A DNA stretch of 64,000 nucleotides from Camarhynchus parvulus. Taxonomy: Eukaryota > Chordata > Aves > Passeriformes > Thraupidae. Position 1 is the first letter of the stretch, and each line of letters begins with the position of its first letter. The stretch is taken from positions 5,613,024-5,677,023 of the forward strand of contig NC_044576.1 of NCBI RefSeq assembly GCF_901933205.1, written 5' to 3'. The notes beneath the pieces were generated by a model. The model was not told the origin of the DNA and made no database searches. It worked only from the letters and a program-made list of their open reading frames with translations. The position numbers were made by a program, and so were the translations under genes. This document shows, piece by piece, positions 11,901 through 23,900 of the stretch.

Positions 11901-14900
11901 AGTAGGAATGGGGGTTGCACAAGCACTGCTGTGCTGGACAGTCCCCATCACACATTGCACCAATCCTATGCAGCTACTCCCTTCAGGGCCCCCAGTCCCT
12001 GTCCCACCCCTGGGAACATCCAGTCTAGCCAAATCAAGATTGATTTCTACTTGAACTCCACTGCACAGACTGAAGGACAAACTTCAAGGTGTTCTGTGGG
12101 AGTGTGCATAGCACGGTGCTCACACTGCATTTAAGATTCTTCCACCCCCATGCCCAAAAGCAGCAGTTAATTGCTTTCTGCTGAAACAAAGCATTCTGTG
12201 TAGATCTGGATTACTATCAGCTCAGGATGAAAGTCTGGCTGAAAAATATTAAATTCCTTCCTACTGCAGGAAATGTGAGATTAAATACCCTTTACAGCAA
12301 GAAATGTGAGAGTAACATTCACATTTAGAATAATGCTTTAAGAGCTTTAATATTCTGTTTGAAAGGTCAAAGAGTTACAGCTTGAAAGCAACATGTTTGC
12401 CCTAAAAGCAGAGTAATTCAGGTGTAGGTGGAGCTGAAGATGATCTCCTGCTTCCACTCCCCTCCCATGGATGTGGCAGCAGACAACACCTCTCCCCAGA
12501 TACTCACACCCCAAGATGCTGCTCAGGAGAAGATGGCAGAGCAGTTACCACTGATGGCCCATTACATCAACAGTGCCTGCCAGTAAGGAAGGAACACACC
12601 AGGCTGCACTCAGCCCAGAGGCTGGTACCTAAATTACAGCCCAAAAGATCGAGACACATACATTTACAATTACAGTGCCAGGGGATAGAGAAAATAAATC
12701 ACATAACTTCAGCACTAAAATTTCTATGTAGGCAAACACTGAAGAGAGATGAACTGTCAAGTCTGTGTGTTGAATTAAACAAAATGCAAGTCTTAAAGAA
12801 TGATTTTTCTTCATTATTCAATAGCATTTCCTAAAACATACAAAACGTTTTTTGGAGTTGCATTAGCAGTAACCAATGTGAAACACCAATTAAAGTTGTA
12901 ATATGTTTCTAAATCAATTCTTTGAAATAAATAAAGCCCATTTAAGGGTCTCCTTTCAAGACTACTCAGCCTCTAGTAAGCTATTAGCATGCAGTCTCAT
13001 CAGCTGACCCTCATATATGAAATGCCATTTTCTATTCTGTTATTGAGCACGTACTTTTATGGAAGTGGCTGTAAACAAACCCCACACTGTGTGCCTCAGG
13101 GACTCTGCTGTTCAATGGCACTTGCACCCCTCAGGGGGCAGGATCACTGACTGGAGCTGCCTGCCTTCCTTGGACGAGTTCCCAATGCACCAGGCAGCAT
13201 GCAGCACCCACGTTCTCAGCTGTTCTCTCCCTGATCCCATCCAAGCTGACAGGGAATGACTCCTGTTCCCTCTCAGCCTGCCCAGGGACTGCTGTCCCGT
13301 GAATGACCCCTGCAGCATGCCAGGCAGCCCAGCAGGGAGGAGGATGACAGCACTACTGCTCCCCAGAGAGATCCTGGCTGTGCGCCACAGCTGGCTGCAA
13401 GACGGCTCCTTCCTCTGCCATGCCCTGAGTGGGGATAAAGGGGAGGTTGAGCAAGGCCAGGAGAATAACACTCCATCAGCAAAAAGGCAGCAGATTCAGG
13501 ATGACCAGCAGGCATTCAGAAAACACAGCCCTGTGATGGTGTTCACAGGGGTCTTAGGATGAGGCAAGAGACGAAGATCTGACTCCATGTTTCAGAAGGC
13601 TTGAATTATTTTATGACATATATTCCAATAAAACTATATTAAAAGAATAGAAGAAAGGATTTCATCAGAAAGCTGGCTAAGAATAGAAAAAGAATGATAA
13701 CAAAGGCTTGAGACTGACCAAGACAGTCTGGCCAGCCAGACTGTGATTGGCCATTAATTAGTAACAACCACATGAGACCAATCACAGATCCACCTGTTGC
13801 ATTCCACAGCAGCAGATAATCATTGTTTACATTTTGTTCCTGAGGCCTCTCAGCCTCTCAGGAGAAAAAATCCTAAGGATTTTTCATAAAACATGTCTGA
13901 GACACAGCCCTCAAAACATACTATCACCACCAGCAGCACTTTACAAATTAACACTATTTGTGTGACCTCATAAGGAGGGACAGAACATTTCACAGCTTAA
14001 GTAGCAGTCCCCCTGCTCAGAGTGATAAAGACACCAGGTTTCACTAGTAGCTCAAGAAATCTGAATTCATGGATTGGCAGAAATTGAAACATAGAGGTAA
14101 CCATCATCTCAAAAGACCTGAAAAGCAGATGCATCAAAGTATGAGATATATTGTTGGAACTTAAGTGTTGTGGATATAATTTCCCCAAATCCATAAACTA
14201 CCGAGCATTGAGGCATCTTGTTTCTCATTCTTTTACTAATAAAAATTTCCTTCAGTATAAAGAAAAAATTTTAACGCAGACTATCTTTCATCTCTTAATC
14301 TCCCAAAATCAGGATTTTACAAAGATTTGTTTTCTGACATGCTAATTTAACACAATTTATTTTGCTAATGTATGCTATTTAGCAGGTTTTGAAAACACTA
14401 CACTTTATATGAACAGTGGCTAACTACTATCAGCTAAAAATATCAGTATGAGAATGCAAGCTATAAGCCACTGTTCCTGCCAAATATATTTAAATTTAAC
14501 TATAGGGAAGGGGGTTTAAATCTATGTCAAATTTCAGCAGACTGACCTGGCTGGCTGCTCCAACCTCCCTAACAGAGCCAACAAGCCTTTTAATGGTAAT
14601 CCCCTATTCCTCTGACAACCCTTGAAGAAAATCACTCTCTCCCACATTTGATATTCAAAATATTTCAGCAAGTTTCCAAGCCATTTTAACACCCTCCTAA
14701 AGTCAGCATAAGCACTTTTCTTGGACATTTTAATGTCTTTTGACATAGGTTTAACCTTACACACATGTTTAGCCTCTCCCCCTCTCCTAACTTGAGATCT
14801 GCTAGGTCAGAATAAGCATGTGTGCTCTATTAAAAAAAAAGGGTAAAAAAAAAAAGAATAGTGATGAAAGTGTGCCCTCTTTCCCATCAAGACTGATCTC

Positions 14901-17900
14901 ACTACTACAGTTCTGTTCCTGAAATCCTATAGCATGCTCCACCAGCTCCTGGTGAAGGGATAATCTTTTCACCTGCTGGAGGCAGCAGTCAACTCTTGAA
15001 AAACAGGGAACAAAATCAAGAACACATGCATTGTGTCCATTTGCTTGCAAGGAGCAGGCACGCTCAGCATTTTGGAATGACAAACCCAAGAGGCTTAACG
15101 TGCCAAAATAAAGATTTTTTTTCAGTGAGTCTCCTCTTTCATGCTGTTAAAAAATCATGCCTATTTTAGGTCTATGGTATTGTGGTGGTTGTTTTTCCCA
15201 AGCATCTGATCTGCACTGAACTAATTCTGTACAAATATTCATGAGCATGTTTAACAAGTTTTAACAAACAGAGCAGGCATCTTGCCAGTCACAGCTGAAT
15301 AGCAATGAAATCTAAACACAGACATTTCAGAAAAAGTTATTCATTATTTCAGAAGAAAGTGGGAGGAGATACTGGTGTTACTTATTTTACAATATTTCTG
15401 TTACACCCTAAAAATTAACAAGGAAATATCCAACCACAGCCAAACATAAGGAGCACACACAAAGCATAAGAATCCTTACAGGTGCTTATTGTAATAAATT
15501 TGTAATACAAAGGATTTGCATTTTAGCAATTAAACTATTTCTCCCAGTAGAGCACTTTAGGTGTTTGTTTGTTGGGTTTGTTTGGTTTATTAAAATAAGC
15601 TATTTTCACTCTGGATACTTTCATTCCTTTGGAGGTGCACTCTATCACATTCTAAATTATTTCATGTCTGAAGGCAATATTAAGAATTTGAATAACAAAA
15701 AGACACAGTGATCAAATTTAATCACTTCCTCAGTATTTTAGTCTCATTATGACCATATTTAAAAACAAAAAGTCATAATGCTACCACCCACAGGTATCTT
15801 TAAAAAGAGAGAAAATGAACAAACAAGATACGCATGACTACTTTTCCAAAGCTTTTTGAGGTAGCATGTGAAAATGTAATTTTTAGGAATGTCTTTCATT
15901 TATAATGCAGGAAGTTCACATAGAAGCCCAGACATTTAAGCTAAATGCCAGCTGTACATACTCAACTTTGACAGCCAGGGATCTTTACACTGTCTTCTGT
16001 TATCTACTGACAGTGTTCAGGTTTTCAGTGCTGTTACTATGAGTACAATGGTTCCATTTATTCCCAGAAAGAAATTAATCCTGATTGCCTTAAATCTGAT
16101 TTCACTTGGACATACACCTTTTCATCTTTTTTTGTTTGTTTGTTTTGTTTAAATTACTATTAGGTAGGATACACATTGTCTGAAGTATATTCCTTGCAGT
16201 GGTGCACAAACTGCTTAGAATCTGACATATAAGCTTATATTTTGTCTTTCTACACCCAGAGCTCTCTGAAATACTGAGGGTGATGAGTTTTGTAGGAAGA
16301 TAATCTGAGAAAAACAACAGACTACTCCATAATTTAATGGAAAACACATAACAAAGCAAGTGTATGCTAAATAGGCAGGCTTATGCTTAGTATATTAATT
16401 TAATAATTCACCCAACAAGTTGCAAACAGGTTAATTGTGTCAAGAGAATTTTTAACCATGGTAGTCGTCTTTCATGCCTTAATTCATATGTGGCATTACC
16501 TCAGGTTGATTGGAGAAAAACAGCAGAAAAGCCCGAAATCCTTTAAAAAGTTTGTTTATCAACAAGAAAGCACAACAGAGACAGAAAAGAAACAATGGTC
16601 ACCTTTATTAAAAGCCTGCACAGAAAACTGAATGGTACCTTTTGAATTAGAGTAAACTGATCTGATCATCCAAGAAATAACTACAAACCATTTTAAACAA
16701 ACAAAACAACACACACAGTATGAGGAGGAGAGGGCTGCAAGCCTTTAATTGCATCCCAGGTTTTTAGTACGCTTGCAGAATTTACCTTTTTTATGTAAGA
16801 TGACAGATCCTCAGTACAATTGCACTGTTCTATATCAAACTCAAAAGCAATTAATGCAAGCAGAAGCTTACCTTTACAGCCGCTGTCACTGCAGCAGTTG
16901 CTGCCAAATTCAACCCTTGCCTTCCAAAATTCACCATGGTCTCATAGCCTCTTTCTTTGGCTTGGACTATGTACTCATCGATCTCCTAAAAGAAAAACAT
17001 ATTGAAATTTTAGAAGGCTGCTCATAAGAGAGCAAAATTACTCCACAGTATTATTCTTCCATCAGTAAAGGAAGACAAGAAATACTTAAGAAAATATTTA
17101 ATGGGATATATCTTTATATTCAGGTGTTTCCTTCATTACAATTCTCTCATTTAAAAATGGATTATATGTGGTCAAAGAAGAAGATAAAATAGATCACTTT
17201 TGTACAGCTCAGAAACATTGCAACAAGTTCCTTAGAGAGAGTAAGTTTAACTTGTTGGACAGAAGCTTTCCAAGAAATAACATCATCTAACATGAGGAAG
17301 TCAGAGAGCTCCCTGCAAAGGTAGAGCTGACTTACAAAGAGCTTCCAAAGCCACAGCTTTGAAATAGTTACACACCAAGGACAATACATTTATCTCCAGC
17401 TCTGGTTAATGCCTGGAGGTGAAGATAAAAGTCTGCAAGGTGCTTCCCCACAGCTTGGAGACTACAGGGAAGCATCTCCTCACCTTCCAAAGTTGCAAAT
17501 TGTTCCTAGCACAACCTTCAGAAGGTCAAGACGACCTTACTGTTCCTATCGTGGCAATCTTGTCAGCTACTTCTTTGCCTAATAAAGGCCAAGTCTAGCC
17601 TTATGAACTGACCTTTACAAATGCTATTTTCTATAGTGTGAGGTTTCTCAGTGCTTGTGTTCACATCTTTGCTAATTGCTCTTTCCACACATCCAAACAG
17701 GATGCTGAAAAAGAGCTAAGCAGAGCTGTGTCCCTGTCATACTTGGACTAAAGCAAACCATTTTCTAGCTATTTCTATGTTTGGGTATTTACTATGGCAG
17801 ACTGGTCTATCCTTAAAACTCAGTAACAAGTCTCTCCTCTTATCTTGTCAGTTTGCAAACCAAAAAAAGTCAACGATGTCAATCATCCTAAGAAGTGTTA

Positions 17901-20900
17901 TTACTAGTTTATGCTAGTAGAAAAAAATGTTAACATCAACAGCTTTTAGTAAAGCTGTGTTCATGCTTCTGTGCAGAGAGTACTGTACACGTGCTTGCAG
18001 TACTACTGCAAGCATTCCTACTTTTACACGGGGAGTATTATTAATTGTTGGCTTTTTTGGGTTTGGATTGAAGGTACTTGAGATAGCAATTTGTGTTTGG
18101 ACCTAAGTGTTTATTATTTCTTATTAGTAAAACAGCTTCATTATTGTGACTTTGGCAGCTTTTCCTTAGCAGGCACAAAATGGTTAAGAACTTTTTGGTA
18201 GGAGGTCTTTTAAGACAAAACAATCTAATTAAGAATTGACACTTTGATTATTTTCTCTTTTAAGTCAGTAACTGATCCTAAAGAGCCTGCAACGTAGATT
18301 TTGCCAAATTACAAATGCTCCTCAAACCTATGAAGAGAAGGAAGAAGAAACATGGACAAGAAACCCAGGATGACACCCTATGCCCTCCATCTTGCTTCCA
18401 TCCACAACACACTAAAAAATCTAAAACCTAAATTTCTCACCAAGTGATAACACCTATACTACTCTGTATAATCTATTTCACACTTTTGTGGATTCTAGTT
18501 TATCTTGAAGTCTAGGAAACTTTCTCCATGGATGAGGGTCAAAGTCAGTGCTCCCCTGGGGGTCAGGGCACCCCAGAGCAGACAGAGAAATACTCCTGGT
18601 GCCCTGGGTTTCCAAGCTGCATCACTGCCACTCCACTGGGCTCCTCAGAGTGCCTCAAGCAGAGCAGGGAACACCAAACTCATGGCAAAAGGAAGCAGGA
18701 CCTTGTCTGCTCAGACGAGTTAAACAGAAGCACAGACATGGACAGTCACATGCACTTGCTTCTGCTAGTCCAAATTCATGCTGCCAGGCAAGACACTAAC
18801 AAGCTGCTCTGCTTTTGTAGTGTATCTAGCAACAGCTTTTATTTCAGCATATGGTGTTTCCATATTAGGCATTAAAAATCTGAGAAGTAATTTCTTACCC
18901 TTTCTTTAGAAGAAAGCAGTGGGTGGAGGAATTTTCTGTAGATTAAACTTGCCCCTCTAGTATATGGGGAAAGGAGCCAGATGACAAAAGCTATCTTCAG
19001 TTCATAGTACAGTGGAAACCTACAGACAAGTTAAAGGTTGCACAAAATCAACAACTGCAGTAAGAAAATGCACAGTAATTAATCATTATAAAGAGATATT
19101 AAAACAAACACAATTATATTAGCATATAGGATTCTTCAAATAGAAGTTACACTAGACAAAAATTAAATGAGTTATGGATTTATGGACTACTGTCATTTAA
19201 AAAATGACAACAGATAATATACTTGCTTTTCATTATACATTGCTGCACAGAGAAATTCTAGGCCATCCTTTTAAAAGTTCCATTCCCCTGTTCAGGTTCT
19301 ACAGTGAAGCTGGAAATGTTACAGTCCCTAATTCAAGTGATAGTGTACAGCAAACTTAAAAATAGATGCTGTTCACCTATGCACCAAGATAATTTCCTGT
19401 GAAAAGGGCTATTCAACAAGCACAACTTCTTTACACAAAATAAATCAGTACAAATCAAAAAACATCAAAAACAAATATAGTTTCCTCTAGACTTCATCAA
19501 AGGCAGGGTCTTACCAAGAGACTGTTAGGTCAGTTATTGTTTCAGTCACTGTATAAAGAGCAAACACAATCCAGTACATCATCCAGCGAACCTGGAAATT
19601 AAAATACCATCTTCACTAAGAGCTTGGATTTCACCTTTACACATAACACACTGTACACTGTACAGTGTGTTCAGAGTTGTCAAAGCAAGACATTCAACAG
19701 TAGTTTGTTTCATAACAGTTGAGAGACACTCATTTTTCTGGAGCATTTGCTCAAATTTGGTTGCCTAAGCTGATTACATCTTTCAGAATAAATATTGCAG
19801 AAATAGTTCCCATGCATTTATCTTCCCTAAGCTATCAGATGCCAAATGCAATGTACTTTGAAAATGGGTCACTGCAAACCATCACTGGTTATTCGTACAA
19901 AATGAACATCCACATGTTCTTTAAATTCCTAGGAAAAAAAAATCTGCAACAACACAACACCACTTAAAAACAAACAAAAAGCCAAACAAACCAAACCAGC
20001 AAAGAATAAAACAAAACCACCACAATTGTTAGAGACTAGTTTGAGCCCTAAATTCATGGTGCTTTCTTTCGAAGGGAGGATACATATACACACACACCTT
20101 CCCACAGAGGATGTGGCTCAGATTTAATCTTCACTTTTAAAACAATCTTTTTTGAAGTGGATTTAAATAACTACTCAAAACGCAATGATACACTGCTGCC
20201 TATTTCATGGATGTGAATTATAGTTTAAAACCACTTCCTCTGTCAGAACCTGAGACCCATTTATCTTAAATGCTTTTCAGTGTTTCAGTCTGAAAAGAAA
20301 CTCAGTCATGTGATAACATTCTTCACTTCAGTCTCTCAGAAGATTTAGATATTTTAGGCTTGAATAAACGAAGACAAATGTACACAGCAGCTAAGTCATT
20401 GCTGACAGGCCATGTGACATTTAGACTGGTGACCCTTCCATGAACCTGAGTCAACACCTGAATGAAAACAAAATTAAATCCAACCTTGCCCCATCAGCTT
20501 AAGCATAATGCAATGCAATTTTTAAGATGCTACACAAGACTGTATTTTTCCCCAAAATTATTTAGCCAGGCTGTACTTTCTTTAATCAACACCTGTTTAC
20601 CCAATCAAGAACAACAGTGGAAGTGGAATTTCTCCTGGGCTGTCAGGAACAGTAAAAAAGCCCTGCAGAAGGGCATATGAGATGTGCCAGGAGTCCTGCT
20701 GAGGACTGGGCAAAGATTCTATAAAACACAAATGATATTCTAGTACAACTAATGCAGTAGGTACCACAAGTATCCTTGACAAATGAACCTGAGCGACTTA
20801 GAGGGGTTTTCATACCAGGAAAAAAGAAAAAAAGGACATTAAAAATGGAAGGTCAGATTTCACACTACCCAGAACACTGTCATCTACTTCAAGTAACAGA

Positions 20901-23900
20901 AGCTTTGACTGAGTTTTATTTTTCATGTTAAAAGAGTGATTACACATTTGTTTCATTGAGGGTTTTTTCCCTAGCATCCAAGTGTTAAGCTCATCTTTGT
21001 TGGCTCTGTCAGAAGCACATTCTTTCAGATCAGGATTTTGAAGCCAGGATTTAAAAGGCTGGTCTGTTCAGACTTATAAACTACATTTCAGATGCTTATT
21101 TCAAGTACTTTGGTGCAACACAGTGAAAAAAAGGTCTCAAATATCTTAGTCAACTCCATTAAACCAGGGTAATTACAAGAACAAATAAATCTCAAAGGCA
21201 AACAGATTCTAATTTTTAGAACTGAATTCCATAAGTCTTTTAAATTACCATAGTCAGCTCAACACTTGATCCCCCAGACATAATCTTTGATCAGTTTGCT
21301 GCATCATGACCTACACAACAAGTCAAGATGGCTATTCTTTTTGTTTGGTTGGTTTTTAGTGGTGGAAGTAGTGGCTGACTAAAATATTTTAGTGTTTAAA
21401 CGCTCAAAGTTCAGCAACACAGATGGCTCCTGAGCCACACAAAACCCTGGAAAGGAAGTTGTGCTTGGGCCATAGTGTGAGTGGCAGCAGACCTGTGCCA
21501 TTTGGAAAGCTGCATTTAAACCTAAACCCTTTACTGTGAAAGAAAATTTTCCCAGCTGGGAAAATGGCAGCAATGGATCATCCCTAAGACCTATCTGGAC
21601 AGTCAGCCCAACCAGCAATGAAATGATAATTCACTGATGAATCATTGTCATGCCCTGCTAATGAAAACGTCACTGGGATGGTTCTTATTCATCTTGATCC
21701 CATGAATACTTTGTATGTGACTGCAAGTTCTGGGACTGTTCAAAGACCACAGGTTCACACTAAAAGAACTGAAAAAATATAACTCCAGGTCCTACTAGCA
21801 GGGGTCCTGTGTAAGGATGCCCAAGAAAGACAGGTCATAGCTAATTGGACAACTGAGGTGAGGAAAATATCTCAGCATTCTAAAATATTCCTTCTCTTTT
21901 TCTAGAAAACATAGTGCAAGAAGCAATGGTAACCTCTTAAAGTGATTTCCTTTATTTAGGTTGGAAACTGCTATGCCCTACTTAGCCTGTGGATCAGTTT
22001 TGAACGAGCAGGGAAGAAAAGCAGATTATAAATTCCTTGCATTATAGACTTTCCTGACAGAGTAATACAAGCATGAGACAGAGAAAATTCTCCTCTCAGT
22101 TGTGGTGATTTTTTTCTCCCATGAGTTCAACTCTGGCAGGCACCAGTTCTATCTCACAAATGAGCTCCAATCACTTTGTACACAGAAATCAGAAGAAGTA
22201 CAAATATCATCTCCTTTGAGGCCTTGACAGGGTGATGAGGCTAAATTAAGACATTCAAAGGGAGGAACAACAGTTACCACAGTTTACAACTACAACCAGG
22301 TACAAAGTGGAGACATCACACATCAGACAACTGCCCTAGGTCACACCTATGGCTGCTGAGTTAAGAGGAACTGCTGGCCCTGACCCCACCCTGAGCCGGG
22401 CAGCCGAGTTAAGGCCGGGATTCAGGACAGGTTACTTGCTGAAATCAAGCCAGGCTGTCTCTTAAAACAGGGAAGTAGCACAGTGACTAAAGCTCCTTGT
22501 GACTGCAACTGGTTACCATTCTCATGATTATCTCATTGCTCACACTGACAAGTCAATAATTTAATAGCTTAATTAAAAACTGAAGTAACTATAATTGTGT
22601 TTTTCTCAATCTTTCTCTTCTGTCTGTTCTGCTTCTTTTCTCCACACCACCTTAACCAAATCTTTTCCTTCCCTGGTTACATTTTTTCTCCTCTTTTAGG
22701 AAAAACAGATTAACAAGAACTAACCAACCTTTTTTTAGGTAGATTTTGAGTCCCCTATTGAGCTCCATACAATGATATTAAGTTGCTGCTCCTCTTCTAG
22801 TGGTCACTGAATCAGTTTGTCAATACTTACACTTGAGGTGTTGGCAGAATTAGGAAGCTTTCATTCTATCCCCTGCCCAAAAGTGCATTATTTCTTGTAC
22901 TTTGCTGAAATGGAACCAAGACTTTAAGGTTTACATTAAAAAAAATCTACATACAGCATAGTGTGTTGAACATGTTTCAGCATAAAACTATGTAAAGTAT
23001 GAGATAACTTTAGCCCTCCAACCAAAATCAGAGCATTGCCATGAGGGTCACACAAGTGTTGCACCTAACTGTAAGACAGTCAATTCAAGCTTTCACGTGA
23101 TTTATTACACAATGAAAATGTCACAGATCTATATCAGCAGAGGTGTGTAATTAAGCAATTAAAAGCAATGAGACTCACATATTCCTTCACATTTTTTGTC
23201 TTCACAGCTTTGTATGAGTAGTATGCAGGGTACAGCATCCCAAACACCAGCCTATTGGAAAACAGAGAGAGCCTTCAGGATCTGTTACACACTATGTGAC
23301 AAAACAGTGACAACACATCATTAAAACAATGCAGCCAACTTAACATAAAAAATCCTGCTCTCTAGCATTAAAAAAAATAAATAAAATCACTGTTATATGT
23401 TCCTCAGAGGAAGTTTCATGATAGGCAAAACTAGAACAACATGAATGGAAAAGGGTGGATGTCCTATAGACAACAAACTGTTTTGTAAGACTGTTTCTAA
23501 TAGATAATGTAAAACCAGTTGTTCTGGTTCTTTTACAAGTAAAACCAGTCCTGCAGCCTGTCCACACCAGAAGATAGTGCTGGCAGTGCTAGCACACTTG
23601 AAAAGCCTCTGAACCTATCAGTAGTCCATCACAATCATCTACTTTTATCAGATTATCAGAAGTTTCTTTCCAAAAGAATATTAAGACAACATTGACCTAG
23701 AACATTTCATCTCCTTTTGCTAGAACTGTGCAACAGCAATATTTAGAAATGGAGGAAAAGTGGGAATTAATTGAATTGATTTTTGTCCCTGTGGAAAACT
23801 CAGTAGCACACCAGCTCTAATGTCTCTCACCTTCCTTTGTTCTGGCTGAAATTATAACTATTAAGTATCAGAGATAAGAAAAGCCTTTGTTCATCCTTTA

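Larger units (their letters stand above)
9425..16871 (-). other. REEP3: REEP3 intron 5
   Basis: The intron is 7,447 nt with a GTAAGC donor. It holds a solo LTR at 13532-13904, a GC-richer patch at about 13060-13500 just before the LTR, and a short hairpin at 10091-10111. Nothing else is recognised. Confidence 0.9.
19592..23178 (-). other. REEP3: REEP3 intron 2
   Basis: The intron is 3,587 nt with a GTGAGT donor and a TTTCCAG acceptor. It holds a 27-nt palindrome at 19645-19671 near the acceptor and an A/C-rich tract at about 19965-20025. No other element is recognised. Confidence 0.9.
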
